Assembly (NCBI GenBank): GCA_903825895.1
Contig: CAIKCI010000023.1
Span: 1 to 64,000, forward strand
DNA: 64,000 nucleotides
Reading direction: 5' to 3'
Origin: an uncultured Actinomycetes bacterium
GTDB lineage: Bacteria > Actinomycetota > Acidimicrobiia > Acidimicrobiales > RAAP-2
The notes under the pieces: model-generated
Seen by the model: the letters and a program-made list of their open reading frames with translations, nothing else
Databases searched by the model: none
Told to the model about the DNA's origin: nothing
Translations under genes and position numbers: made by a program
Shown: in pieces, positions 1 to 8,904 of the stretch
Position numbering within the stretch: the stretch's first letter is position 1
How the letters are laid out: the number at the start of each line of letters is the position of its first letter

Positions 1-2
1 GC

Positions 3-65
3 GCGTTTTCCTTCCAACCACTGTGGGACGAGATTATTGAGAGCGATCCTGAGCTCTTTGACTAA
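3..65 (+). CDS. C-terminal end of an unidentified protein
   Basis: The third frame from the window edge is open for 20 codons and stops at TAA 63-65. The tail reads AFSFQPLWDEIIESDPELFD, which is acidic and looks like an ordinary protein end. The other two plus frames give less protein-like tails. The rest of the gene lies outside the window, so no function can be given. The following bases hold no other convincing gene before the tRNAs. Confidence 0.45.
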   Translation, partial: AFSFQPLWDEIIESDPELFD

Positions 66-369
66 CTGAGCAGGAGATCACCGGTTTCCTTGAGGCTCAT
101 GTCGGGATTGAAATGCCCCGCACGAAGATTCACGAAAGCCACAAACGTGGTAAAACCGAGCCGACAAAGGCCAGCCAGACGTGACGTTGTGCCTTGTGTA
201 CGGAACAGTGCTCGCCGTGGCACCAGCACCCTGGGGCCACGCCCACTGGCTACCCGGCTGAAATTTGTCGTGAGGATCGCCGGTCGAGGGCCGACGGAGA
301 TCGCCTCGCTCAGCCTGAGGTAGCATAAAAGTCCGCCCAGCGACCTTGTCGTGAAGCGGAAAGAGTGAG
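66..369. other. intergenic stretch with no recognised gene
   Basis: Open frames here on both strands are short, have no ribosome-binding site and give compositionally odd, Arg/Pro-rich translations. I see no RNA family or repeat. It presumably holds the promoter of the tRNA pair that follows. Confidence 0.5.
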
Positions 370-443
370 GACCTGTGGTGCAGTCTGGAGTGCACGCCGC
401 CCTGTCAAGGCGGAGGTCGCGAGTTCAAATCTCGTCAGGTCCG
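370..443 (+). tRNA. tRNA-Asp (anticodon GTC)
   Basis: The acceptor stem GGACCTG (370-376) pairs with CAGGTCC (436-442), followed by discriminator G. The D-arm, the anticodon stem CCGCC/GGCGG around loop CTGTCAA, and the T-loop TTCAAAT are all present. The anticodon GTC reads Asp codons. The 3' CCA is not encoded, so it must be added after transcription. A tRNA-Phe follows 35 bp downstream, probably on the same transcript. Confidence 0.95.
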
Positions 444-478
444 CTCGATAGCCCAGGTCCCCTGGGATCTATCGGGGA

Positions 479-554
479 GGTCGGGTAGCTCAGTTGGTAG
501 AGCGCGCGCCTGAAAAGCGTGAGGTCACCGGATCGACGCCGGTCCCGACCACCA
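479..554 (+). tRNA. tRNA-Phe (anticodon GAA)
   Basis: The acceptor stem GGTCGGG pairs with CCCGACC, then A73 and an encoded CCA (552-554). The anticodon loop is CTGAAAA, giving GAA for Phe. The T-loop reads ATCGACG instead of the near-universal TTCGANN, so position 54 is A rather than T. The rest of the cloverleaf is regular, including one G-T pair in the anticodon stem. Unlike its tRNA-Asp neighbour it encodes CCA. Confidence 0.94.
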
Positions 555-566
555 AAATTTTGAGTG

Positions 567-1784
567 CTAACAGGGTGAGTAGAGCGAGAGATTTTTAAGT
601 TTCGTCATCAAAAACGCATCCTCGTTGGCGTTGGCTGGACCCGCTGCGGATCCCGATGGTGGACCAGGTCCCCCGCCAGTTGCTGGCAACGCATTCTTGA
701 GTGCTTGGGTATAGGCCGAGCTCACAACGCCGTGAAAACAATTGATTGACGATTGTGATGTCTTCACGTTTTCCAACACGTAGTGATAGATCCCCTGGGG
801 GTAGCCGGGAACTGCAGAAAAGATCCCATTACAGGCATCTAACGACGCCACAGGAATTGTTGAACCGTTCATAGCGATGTTGTCGTAGATCGCGTACCCG
901 TCAAAAGCAAAGCCCAGCTCGACCGGCTTTTTTGCCGCAGCGTTGGTCTCACTGACCGCCGCCGTCGTTGATCCAGTGCTTGACGTCACTGGTCCCACGG
1001 ACACGGATTGACCGGTGGCGTACTCAACAAGACAAGTGGCAAGTCCGTGATAGTGGAAATCCATTTGGTTGGGATGGCTGTTGCACGAATCGAGGAACGA
1101 TCCTGTGTTCCCATTTTGCGTCACCGTGAAGTTGTCGCTCAAGGCTGGCGTCTTGGCCGGTCCCGCTTCAAAGGGGTTGTAGAGCACCGCCCCATCGAGC
1201 ATCACGCCGATTGGCCCCAGAGGAGCTGCGGTCGTGGTGGTTGACCACGTTGGGGTGAGCGGAAGGGTGTAGTTATAATTTCGATTCTTTATTGCCGTAC
1301 TTGACGGAGTCAACGTCGCACCAGCAGCTGAGACTGCCAAGGGATTCTGGGGCACGGCGTAGTAGGCGGCGACAAACTGAGACGAAGGAATCCCCGGTGA
1401 CCGAAAGGTCCAGGAGCTTCCACTTGTTGTCACCGTTACATTCGCTGTCCACTTCATGTTTTTTACTGCCGCGGCTTCGCTCTGGGGGGTCGTCACCGTG
1501 GCTGAAGGTGTCGAGGATGACGGGGTGCTTGTTGGGGCTGTTGTGCCTTGGCTGCTTCCACAGGCTGTCAGAGTCGTTGCGCCGAGGCCTAGCGCCATCA
1601 CCGCACGAACGAAGCCACCAAAGCGAGGGGCTGCCGTCACCTTAGGGGCATCCAATATCAGCGCTTGAGGCACAGGCTGGGCAGAGGTGAACGGGGCCGT
1701 CGGGCAGTTCTCGCAGGGGAGCAAACGGCGCGCCGCAACCCTGGCAGGGTGACGCCTGAATTTTTGATTCAGCTTGGGAATCAC
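567..1784 (-). CDS. YHYH-domain secreted lipoprotein
   Basis: This 405-residue protein carries the marks of the YHYH family (function unknown, usually exported): a DSCN-H segment followed by FHYHG, then GFAFDGYAIYDN, then LDACNG and IYHYVLEN. A lipobox-like LTAC ends at Cys75, followed by a Ser/Thr/Pro-rich linker to about residue 100. The protein is therefore probably a surface lipoprotein. The frame opens with GTG at 1784, leaving about 60 residues before the hydrophobic segment, which is long for a lipoprotein signal. A later GTG at residue 62 would be very short, so the true start is unsure. It is convergent with the tRNAs and has no operon partner. Confidence 0.72.
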   Translation of the reverse strand: MIPKLNQKFRRHPARVAARRLLPCENCPTAPFTSAQPVPQALILDAPKVTAAPRFGGFVRAVMALGLGATTLTACGSSQGTTAPTSTPSSSTPSATVTTPQSEAAAVKNMKWTANVTVTTSGSSWTFRSPGIPSSQFVAAYYAVPQNPLAVSAAGATLTPSSTAIKNRNYNYTLPLTPTWSTTTTAAPLGPIGVMLDGAVLYNPFEAGPAKTPALSDNFTVTQNGNTGSFLDSCNSHPNQMDFHYHGLATCLVEYATGQSVSVGPVTSSTGSTTAAVSETNAAAKKPVELGFAFDGYAIYDNIAMNGSTIPVASLDACNGIFSAVPGYPQGIYHYVLENVKTSQSSINCFHGVVSSAYTQALKNALPATGGGPGPPSGSAAGPANANEDAFLMTKLKNLSLYSPC

Positions 1785-1889
1785 CTTGCTTGTTGGTCAC
1801 CTTCTCATCGTAGCGAGTCCCCCGGGCACGAATTCATCCAACGCGCACATTAGGGTTAGGCCATCGTCGGAAGAAAAAGGGGGTCCGCT

Positions 1890-2123
1890 ATGGCGGTCAC
1901 GATCTATGGCGTTCTTGCCGTGAGTTTTATGATGGGGATGTACGCGCTCGAGCACCGCCACGTTAACTACATTGCCGCTTTTGCATTGGGTTGTTTACTT
2001 TCGAGTAGCTATGGCTTTCTCTCGGGTGCGTGGCCCTTTGGGGTCGTAGAGTTCGTCTGGTCAGGTATCGCGATGAAGCGATGGAACGATGAGCGGAAAT
2101 CAACAGAGCCCTCAGGGGTCTAA
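1890..2123 (+). CDS. small conserved membrane protein
   Basis: The gene encodes 77 residues with a first hydrophobic helix (about 4-21), the stretch ALEHRHVNY, a second helix (about 27-45) and a GAWPFGVVE motif before a charged tail. The length, two helices and AWPFG element resemble small uncharacterised membrane proteins of actinobacteria, but I do not know a function. A purine-rich AGAAAAAGGGGG lies just before the ATG. Its last 12 bases overlap the end of the convergent SARP-like gene. Confidence 0.7.
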   Translation: MAVTIYGVLAVSFMMGMYALEHRHVNYIAAFALGCLLSSSYGFLSGAWPFGVVEFVWSGIAMKRWNDERKSTEPSGV

Positions 2124-2636
2124 GTCTTCCGCCATCTTGGTCATTATTTTTTGCTCTTGTTGAACCCAAGCTTCGTGGCTCCACGCGGGAAGGAGCGGAG
2201 TGCGAAGCCTTTCAAGAAGCAATGATCGAAGCTTGTCCAGCTCATCGTTGATCGTCGCCGTTCGAAGGAGCTCGACGTTGTGATAGACGGCCAAAAGATC
2301 AACGTCGCCAGGTTCGATTTCAAGAACATGGTGGGTGCGCGTACGTTGAACCCGCCAAGCTTGATCACCAGCGGCGGCACGCATCTGCCAGGTCATGGTG
2401 GCCAGTCGAGACGCCAGCCTGCTCTCTGGAGCGTCGGGCCAGAGCAGCCCTCCAAGTTCTCTGCTTTCTCGAGAACACTCTGGACTCAAGGCCAGAAGAA
2501 AGAATGCTTTGGCCGCATGAACGGTCGAGACCGAGATGCTCTGGCCGGCGAGGACAAGCGTTTGCTCCCCAAGGCAGCGCAGTGCAAGGTGGCCGCTGAT
2601 TACCGCTGTTTCTTGACGTTGCCCTGTCCCAGCCAT
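2112..2636 (-). CDS. SARP-like DNA-binding protein
   Basis: The middle of the protein matches the winged-helix part of SARP/OmpR-type activators: a GHLALRCLGE strand, ALSPECSRESRELGGLLWPD, then SRLATMTWQMR and a recognition-wing segment ending LEIEPGDVDLL. The typical BTAD/TPR effector region is present only as a stub, so it is shorter than classic SARPs. The frame stays open to 2798, but that would run through the divergent amidohydrolase start. I chose the ATG at 2636, although no clear ribosome-binding site marks it. It may control the divergent hydrolase genes (inference). Confidence 0.6.
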   Translation of the reverse strand: MAGTGQRQETAVISGHLALRCLGEQTLVLAGQSISVSTVHAAKAFFLLALSPECSRESRELGGLLWPDAPESRLASRLATMTWQMRAAAGDQAWRVQRTRTHHVLEIEPGDVDLLAVYHNVELLRTATINDELDKLRSLLLERLRTPLLPAWSHEAWVQQEQKIMTKMAEDLDP

Positions 2637-2760
2637 AAATCCATGGTCGCGTGAGGGTGTGACAGGCCCTTCGTAAAGGGAAAATTCCTCCCTGACCCTC
2701 CTGCCGGGCTGAGAACCTACGATAAAGGAGCGAAGAACGACGACCATCATGGAGAAAACA

Positions 2761-3945
2761 ATGAACGATCTTGGATACGCCCCCTTTGATGCCGACAATC
2801 ACTACTACGAAGCGCTCGATGCCTTTACCCGCTATCTTGACCCGGCACTTGGTTCACGTTGCGTGGAGTGGGCCGAAGTCAATGGTCGTCGCTATCACGT
2901 TGTCGGCGGAATGCTCAGTCGAGCTGTCACGAACCCCACCTTCGACCCCATCGCACCTCCAGGAGCGATGCACGACTACTTCCGTGGTAATCCAGACAAG
3001 CGCAATCCCTTGGAGTTCCTCAAGGCGCGCGAGTCAATTCGCCCCGCCTATCGAGATCGAGCTGCACGCGTCGAGACCCTCGAGGCATTTGACCTCTCTT
3101 CGGTCTGGTTATTTCCGACCTTAGGGATGCTCTACGAAGAACTCTTGAAGCACGATCCCTTCGCGGTCTGCGCCACCTTCGAAGCATTTAACCGTTGGGT
3201 CCTTGACGACTGGGGCTTCGACAAAGGGGACGGTAAAGTCTTTGCCGCTCCCTATCTTTCACTGGCCGATGTCGACTGGGCCGTCAAAGAACTTGAATGG
3301 GCTCTTGACAACGGCGCACACATGATTGTGATGCGTGCTGCCGCTGCAACAACGACGTCGGGAACGTTCTCGCCCTTCGACGAACAGTTTGACCCGTTCT
3401 GGGCTCGCCTCAACGAAGCAGGCATCCCTATGGTCATCCACGCTGGGGATTCAGGGATGTCGTCGAATGGCTACGCACCTGATGGATTTGGCGCAACGTT
3501 CTCTGGCGGATGGAAGCCAACGGTCAAGAGTTTTGCCATCGAGCGGTCAGCCAACGACTTCATCATGACCAGCATCTTTGAAAAGATTTTCGATCGCTTC
3601 CCCAATCTCCGTCTGGCCTCCATCGAGAACGGCTCGACCTTCCTTGCCGACCTGATCGCAAAACTGCGATCAACCGACAAAAAAATGCCTGGCTACTTCA
3701 GCGATGATCCGGTGCTCTCCCTGCAACGAGGCTGGTGGATCAACCCCTTTTGGGAGGACGACGTTGAAGAAGTTGTGGCGCTGATGGGTGCTGACCGGGT
3801 CATCTTTGGTTCGGATTGGCCCCACATCGAAGGCATGCCCGCACCACTTGACTACGTACCCGAGTTGGCAAAACTCACCGACGCCGAGCGCAAGCTGATT
3901 TTGCTGGACAACGCGGTGGCGCTGAACACCCCTCAGCCAATCTAA
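2761..3945 (+). CDS. amidohydrolase-family metal-dependent hydrolase
   Basis: This protein of about 394 residues belongs to the amidohydrolase_2 group (TIM-barrel hydrolases and decarboxylases). Visible marks are the N-terminal FDADNHYYE, which replaces the usual DxHxH strand, then VIHAGD in the middle and FGSDWPHIEG near the end, which holds the last metal-ligand Asp. Many actinobacterial members have unknown substrates. An in-frame ATG exists at 2749, but GGAG at 2752-2755 sits at proper distance from the ATG at 2761, so I use 2761. It is followed after 4 bp by a serine hydrolase gene and is probably co-transcribed with it. Confidence 0.8.
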   Translation: MNDLGYAPFDADNHYYEALDAFTRYLDPALGSRCVEWAEVNGRRYHVVGGMLSRAVTNPTFDPIAPPGAMHDYFRGNPDKRNPLEFLKARESIRPAYRDRAARVETLEAFDLSSVWLFPTLGMLYEELLKHDPFAVCATFEAFNRWVLDDWGFDKGDGKVFAAPYLSLADVDWAVKELEWALDNGAHMIVMRAAAATTTSGTFSPFDEQFDPFWARLNEAGIPMVIHAGDSGMSSNGYAPDGFGATFSGGWKPTVKSFAIERSANDFIMTSIFEKIFDRFPNLRLASIENGSTFLADLIAKLRSTDKKMPGYFSDDPVLSLQRGWWINPFWEDDVEEVVALMGADRVIFGSDWPHIEGMPAPLDYVPELAKLTDAERKLILLDNAVALNTPQPI

Positions 3946-3949
3946 GACC

Positions 3950-5011
3950 GTGACCGTTCTTCCGCCCGGCGTTTCGGGCTCCTATCGCCACGAGGAACCG
4001 GGCTCTTGGCCCGTCGAAACGTTTCAACGCGCCACGCCACCCGAGGGATTCGGTCACCTCTTCGACGAGCTCTTTGTCGATGATGGTCCCCTTGGAGAGA
4101 CCTTCGCCGCCATCGTTCTCCACCGTGGCGCGATCATCGCCGAGCGCTACGACAATGCCTTGGGTTCCTTCATCAGCGATCCGATTCCGGTGCAGTCCAC
4201 GACCCCACTCTTGAGCTGGTCGATGGCCAAGTCGATGTTGTCGATTCTGATTGGCAGCCTCGTCGATGAAGGAAAACTCTCACTCGATGATCGAGCAAAT
4301 GTCCCCGAATGGAGCGCCGAAGGTGATCCCCGCCAAGCAATAACGGTCCGTGATCTCCTTGAGATGCGAGACGGTTTGGATTTCGCCGAGGAATACACCG
4401 ACTCCGGACAGAGCGACGTGATCGAAATGCTCTTTGGATCGGGAAAGGATGACATGGCCCACTACGCCGCCAGTCGTCCCCTGGCCGTTCCACCAGGAAC
4501 CCTCTTTCACTACTCGTCGGGAACGTCAAACATTCTCTCTCGATTAGCCGGCTCGCTCTATGGCGGCGAAGCAGGCATGCGCGCAGCGCTTGAAGAGCAA
4601 CTCTTTGGTCGGCTCGCCATGCGCTCAGCCACGGCGACCTTTGACCCAGCGGGAACCTTCGCCGCCTCGTCGTTTGTCTACGCCACCGCCGAGGACTTTG
4701 CTCGCTTTGGGTTGATGCTCCTGCAGGGTGGCTTCGCCAATGGGCAACGAATCGTTCCTGAATGGTGGATCGACAAGGTGCGAACCCCTGTCTCGATCGA
4801 CGAAGACGATGGGTACTACTACTCCGGCCAGTTTTGGGTTGTGGGCGACGACCTCGGCACCTTTTGGTGCTCAGGATTTGAGGGCCAGATGATTTCAGTC
4901 TGTCCACCGCTCGATCTCGTGGTGGTGCGCCTCGGCCACACTCCTGATGACAACACAAAACTTCTGAAAGCGTGGCGTGACCGTGTCACCGCGTTCTTCC
5001 GCACGGTCTAG
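3950..5011 (+). CDS. serine hydrolase, beta-lactamase (class C/esterase) family
   Basis: The 353-residue protein has the SxxK motif SMAK (Ser91, Lys94) in the expected context LLSWSMAKSM, and an HYSSGTSN segment that supplies the second motif. No signal peptide is seen, so a cytoplasmic esterase or amidase is more likely than a secreted beta-lactamase. The start is GTG, four bases after the amidohydrolase stop, which implies coupling. The substrate is unknown. The stop overlaps the stop of the convergent enoyl-CoA hydratase gene. Confidence 0.8.
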   Translation: MTVLPPGVSGSYRHEEPGSWPVETFQRATPPEGFGHLFDELFVDDGPLGETFAAIVLHRGAIIAERYDNALGSFISDPIPVQSTTPLLSWSMAKSMLSILIGSLVDEGKLSLDDRANVPEWSAEGDPRQAITVRDLLEMRDGLDFAEEYTDSGQSDVIEMLFGSGKDDMAHYAASRPLAVPPGTLFHYSSGTSNILSRLAGSLYGGEAGMRAALEEQLFGRLAMRSATATFDPAGTFAASSFVYATAEDFARFGLMLLQGGFANGQRIVPEWWIDKVRTPVSIDEDDGYYYSGQFWVVGDDLGTFWCSGFEGQMISVCPPLDLVVVRLGHTPDDNTKLLKAWRDRVTAFFRTV

Positions 5012-5832
5012 CGAAGCCGCCACTCCACGCGCTCGCCTGAAGAAAATCGTTCTTGGCCAGCGGCCAAGGACTCCTTTGAGGTTCCCACGCTCGTAATGAG
5101 ATAGGCCTGATCGAGTGCTTGTTTACGAGAGAGCTCCCGTGCCAACCAGAGTGCACGGAGGGTGCCTTGGGTAACCAAACTCGGTACTGACGCAATGGTG
5201 GCGGCAATCTTTTGTGCCTCGTCGAGCAAGGTCTCGGGTGAAAAGACTTCACTCACGAGCCCCGCCTGTAGCGCACGCTGCGCAGAGATCCGCTCGGATG
5301 CTCCCATCAGCGACATACGCACCAGTTCACCAAAGTCCATCTTGCCGACCAGTTGCATCGGCTCAAAGGCTGCGGTCATGCCGTAGGTAACGTGCGGGTC
5401 AAAGAATGTTGCGGTCTCCGAAGCGACAATGATGTCCGCCTCGCCCAACAGATAGAACGCACCACCACAGGCAATGCCGTTCACCGCCGCCACGATGGGC
5501 TTCCAAAAGTCATTGGCTTTAGGGCACATGGCGTGACCGGGGTCGTCAAACATAAACGGCGTGACGTAGCCGTCAAGATTGTCACTGTCGACATCGAGAT
5601 CCCCTAAGGCTTCCGTGCGATCGATACCCGTGCAAAACGCACGATCGCCCGCACCGGTAACAACAACACAGCGGACGTCGTCGTTGGAGCGAAGCTCGCT
5701 CCAGAGTCTGATCAACTCGCTACGCATTTCAGCGTTAAACGAGTTCATGGCAAACGGTCGGTTCAATGTGACGGTGGCGACAGCGTCCTTCACCGAAATC
5801 TCAAGTGTTTCGAAATCCCCCATAGTTCCCAC
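5008..5832 (-). CDS. enoyl-CoA hydratase/isomerase family protein
   Basis: This 274-residue crotonase-fold protein hydrates or isomerises acyl-CoA thioesters. The N-terminal TVTLNRP strand, the GAGDRAFCTGID oxyanion segment and AAVNGIACGGAFYLL second oxyanion loop are clear. The GTG at 5832 has GGAGG eight bases upstream, and an ATG follows at codon 4. It begins one base after the pyrE stop, so it is the last gene of the purF-purM-pyrE operon, an unexpected partner for nucleotide synthesis. The exact substrate cannot be read from sequence. Confidence 0.83.
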   Translation of the reverse strand: MGTMGDFETLEISVKDAVATVTLNRPFAMNSFNAEMRSELIRLWSELRSNDDVRCVVVTGAGDRAFCTGIDRTEALGDLDVDSDNLDGYVTPFMFDDPGHAMCPKANDFWKPIVAAVNGIACGGAFYLLGEADIIVASETATFFDPHVTYGMTAAFEPMQLVGKMDFGELVRMSLMGASERISAQRALQAGLVSEVFSPETLLDEAQKIAATIASVPSLVTQGTLRALWLARELSRKQALDQAYLITSVGTSKESLAAGQERFSSGERVEWRLR

Positions 5833-5833
5833 T

Positions 5834-6400
5834 CTACGCCCCTCCCTCGAAGGGGAAGCCTAAATCAGGAGCCGTGAGGACGGCCTTGAACGGCAGGCCT
5901 TCAGCGGCGGCCATCGCTTCACAGGTTCCGCCACGGTCCACAATGGCCGTCAGGAGAATCACCTCAGCGCCGAAGGCCTGAACGGCGTGGACGGCCTCCA
6001 AGAGCGAGGTACCACGGGTCACTGTGTCTTCAGTCACCACTACTTTGTCGCCGGGCAGCAACGCGCCAGCGATCCGCCCACCGGCGCCGTGATCCTTCTC
6101 TTCTTTACGCACGGAGAATGCCTTCAGGTGCCTCCCGCGCGTCGCCGCGATTCCCGCGGTGATGAACGCCACGGGATCAGCTCCCATCGTCAGCCCGCCA
6201 ATGGCTGTTGCCTCATCGGGCACGAGCGCCAACAGCGCAGTGGCCATCAGTTCCATCGCTTCTGGGCGACACGCCGTCTGTTTTGAGTCGATAAACCAGG
6301 TCGATCGTTTCCCTGACTTCAAAACAAAGTCACCGGTCTTTACCGAGTACTCCATCAAGTGTGCTTTGAGTGCTTCTTGGGTTACGTCAAGTGGACTCAT
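5834..6400 (-). CDS. pyrE: orotate phosphoribosyltransferase
   Basis: PyrE joins orotate to PRPP to form OMP in pyrimidine synthesis. The 188-residue length fits, and the PRPP-binding motif VVVTEDTVTRGTS is intact. KSGKRSTWFID near the N-terminus and FSVRKEEKDHG, the flexible catalytic loop, are also typical. The gene overlaps the end of purM by 4 bp (ATGA), placing pyrimidine and purine steps on the same message, both of which use PRPP. Confidence 0.93.
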   Translation of the reverse strand: MSPLDVTQEALKAHLMEYSVKTGDFVLKSGKRSTWFIDSKQTACRPEAMELMATALLALVPDEATAIGGLTMGADPVAFITAGIAATRGRHLKAFSVRKEEKDHGAGGRIAGALLPGDKVVVTEDTVTRGTSLLEAVHAVQAFGAEVILLTAIVDRGGTCEAMAAAEGLPFKAVLTAPDLGFPFEGGA

Positions 6401-7446
6401 TGAACCTCAACTCCTTTGTCACCGGGCTGAAGTGCACCCACCACAGCACTCTCGATTCCTTCGTCTGCCAAGACCTCGAGGACTGCCGTTTCGCTCCCGC
6501 GTGCAACAGCCAGCACCATCCCCACGCCGAGATTGAACACCCGAGCCATCTCTTCATCACGCACATCGCCACAACGCTGGATCTCATTGAAGATTTCAGG
6601 AACCGGGAGCGCACTGCGGTCGACCATCGCAAGGACGCCCTCAGGCAAGGCCCGCACCAGGTTCCCCTCTAGGCCTCCACCGGTAATGTGAGCAACTGCG
6701 TGCACGACCTCAGGACACCGACGAAGGACCTCAAGAATTGCGGGCGCGTAGATCACACTCGGCCGGAGTAGTTCATCGGCCAAACTCACCGACGCACCGT
6801 CCCACGCTGGCGCTTCCAACGCGCGGCTCTGGCGTTCGAAGAAGATATGGCGAGCCAAGGTGTAGCCATTCGAGCGGATCCCGGGCGAGGCGAGTCCGAT
6901 GAGTACATCGTCGTCATGGACCCGATCCGGACCGAGTTCCCGTCCGCGCTCAACAACGCCGACGGCAAAGCCCGCCATGTCGACATCGCCGAGATGCATC
7001 ACCCCGCCGTGCTCGGCGGTTTCTCCCCCCAGCAGCGCACAACCAGCCTGGCGACAACCAGCGGCGACGCCGGTCACCAACTCTTCTATTCGTTGGGGGT
7101 CCACTGCCCCGACGGCGATGTAATCAAGGAAAAACAATGGTTCTGCGCCAACGCAGATGAGATCGTCGACACACATGGCGACAAGATCTATACCGACGGT
7201 CTCATATCGATCGACTAAACGAGCCACTTCTAACTTTGTTCCCACCCCGTCGGTGGCTGCCACCAGCACCGGGTGAGTAAAGCGCTCCATGTCGAGTTGG
7301 AACAAGCCACCAAAACCACCGATAGAACTTAAAACACCGGGAAGATTATTGGTTGTGGCAACAATGTCCTTAATGCGCTCAACCGCTTCGTCGCCGGCGT
7401 CGATATCGACACCAGCCCCTCGATAGGTTGCTCCGCCATCCGCCAC
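6397..7446 (-). CDS. purM: phosphoribosylformylglycinamidine cyclo-ligase (AIR synthetase)
   Basis: PurM closes the imidazole ring of FGAM to give AIR with ATP. The 349-residue length is normal. The N-terminal YRGAGVDIDAGDEAV, the ATDGVGTKLEVA segment, CVDDLICVGAEPLFFLDY and GGETAEHGG follow the family order, and HITGGGLEGN is present toward the C-terminus. It starts with GTG three bases after the purF stop and overlaps pyrE by 4 bp, so it is translated in a coupled series. Confidence 0.95.
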   Translation of the reverse strand: MADGGATYRGAGVDIDAGDEAVERIKDIVATTNNLPGVLSSIGGFGGLFQLDMERFTHPVLVAATDGVGTKLEVARLVDRYETVGIDLVAMCVDDLICVGAEPLFFLDYIAVGAVDPQRIEELVTGVAAGCRQAGCALLGGETAEHGGVMHLGDVDMAGFAVGVVERGRELGPDRVHDDDVLIGLASPGIRSNGYTLARHIFFERQSRALEAPAWDGASVSLADELLRPSVIYAPAILEVLRRCPEVVHAVAHITGGGLEGNLVRALPEGVLAMVDRSALPVPEIFNEIQRCGDVRDEEMARVFNLGVGMVLAVARGSETAVLEVLADEGIESAVVGALQPGDKGVEVQ

Positions 7447-7449
7447 GAC

Positions 7450-8904
7450 CTAGACCCCCGGAAGTGCTGGTTGGAGCTCAACGGGTTCGTTGGCTGGCGG
7501 GGCAACGTCCTTCGCAGGTGAGATCGCCACGGGAGTTGGGTAGTTCCCTGAAAGACACGCATCACAAAAGCCCTTCTCAACACCGATCGCTTCGACGAGG
7601 TGTTCCAAGCTGAGGTAAGCCATCGTGTCGGCCCCAATGTAGGCAGTGATCTCTTCGATGCTGTGCGTTGCCGCCAAAAGCTCAGCACGCGTGGGCGTAT
7701 CGATGCCATAGAAACAGGGCCATTTAAATGGCGGCGAGGAGATACGAAGGTGAACCTCGGCGGCGCCCGCTTCTTTGAGCATCTTTACGAGGGCACGCGT
7801 TGTTGTGCCGCGAACAACAGAGTCGTCAACCACGACGAGGCGCTTGCCTTTGATGTTCTCTCGCAAGGGGTTGAGCTTTCGCTTCACACCCTTTTCTCGA
7901 GCCCCTTGTTCGGGGTTGATAAAGGTACGGCCCATGTAGCGGTTCTTCACGAGCCCTTGACCGTAAGGAATACCACTTGCCAATGCATAGCCTTCGGCGG
8001 CGGGCACACCCGAGTCAGGCACGCCCATTACCATGTCGGCTTCGACCGGTACTTGTTGCGCTAACAACTGTCCCATTCGTCGTCGCGCGCCGTGGACTTC
8101 TTTGCCGCGCAGCAAGGAGTCTGGCCGAGCAAAATAGACAAACTCAAAAATGCAAAGGTGCGCATCGGTTTCACCGGCGGGTGCGTAGCGGTCGCTGCTG
8201 ACACCTTCGGGACCGATCGTGACGATCTCTCCAGGGTCGACTTCTCGTACAAAGGTCGCACCAACGACGTCAAGTGCGGGAGACTCTGAAGCCAAGGCCC
8301 ACCCCGTTGGTTCTTCTTCACTACCAAAACGGCCCAAACAAAGAGGTCGGAACCCGTGGGGGTCACGCACACCGTAGATCCGGTCCTGATCGAGCAGGGT
8401 TAGTGAAAATGCTCCCTCGATCAGAGGGAGCGCCTTGTGGAGGGCATCATGAAGACCATCAACAACCTCTGCATTCGCCAGGAAGGATTGGGCAATCAAT
8501 TCCGCCATCATGTCCGAATCGGTCAACCCAATACCAGGAAGTGCCCCGACTCGCTCAGCGAGTTGATCAGTATTCGTCAAGTTACCGTTGTGCGCTAAGG
8601 CAAAACTTTGTGATCCCACGGTTCGATACACCGGTTGTGCACTTGACCAGTCTTGACTGCCGGCGGTCGAGTAGCGCGTATGGCCGATCGACAACGAACC
8701 ATTGAGCCCATAAAGGGTTCGGTCATCAAAAACACTTGCCACAAGACCCGTGTCTTTGACAACAGTGATTGAGACCCCATCAGAGACCGCCATTCCGGCA
8801 GACTCTTGTCCTCGGTGTTGCAGAGCGAAAATTCCGTCGAAGGTTAAATGAGAGACGTCGGCACCAGGAAGATAGATACCGAAAACACCGCACGCTTCTT
8901 TCAT
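7450..8904 (-). CDS. purF: amidophosphoribosyltransferase
   Basis: PurF commits PRPP to purine synthesis by transferring the glutamine amide. The N-terminal glutaminase domain opens with KEACGVFGIY, with the nucleophile at Cys5 after only four residues. Homologues usually have a longer propeptide. ALQHRGQESAGMA and HNGNLTN follow. The phosphoribosyltransferase domain carries VVVDDSVVRGTTT (PRPP loop). Cysteines in SPPFKWPCF and DACLSGNYP suggest the Fe-S-type enzyme, as in B. subtilis. The ATG overlaps the stop of a 24-codon upstream frame with its own ribosome-binding site. No closer SD for purF itself is visible. Confidence 0.95.
   Translation of the reverse strand: MKEACGVFGIYLPGADVSHLTFDGIFALQHRGQESAGMAVSDGVSITVVKDTGLVASVFDDRTLYGLNGSLSIGHTRYSTAGSQDWSSAQPVYRTVGSQSFALAHNGNLTNTDQLAERVGALPGIGLTDSDMMAELIAQSFLANAEVVDGLHDALHKALPLIEGAFSLTLLDQDRIYGVRDPHGFRPLCLGRFGSEEEPTGWALASESPALDVVGATFVREVDPGEIVTIGPEGVSSDRYAPAGETDAHLCIFEFVYFARPDSLLRGKEVHGARRRMGQLLAQQVPVEADMVMGVPDSGVPAAEGYALASGIPYGQGLVKNRYMGRTFINPEQGAREKGVKRKLNPLRENIKGKRLVVVDDSVVRGTTTRALVKMLKEAGAAEVHLRISSPPFKWPCFYGIDTPTRAELLAATHSIEEITAYIGADTMAYLSLEHLVEAIGVEKGFCDACLSGNYPTPVAISPAKDVAPPANEPVELQPALPGV

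Noticed and set aside
2637-2798. N-terminal extension of the SARP-like gene
   Set aside because: It would overlap the divergent amidohydrolase start and promoter, and the domain begins only after residue 60 of the long frame.
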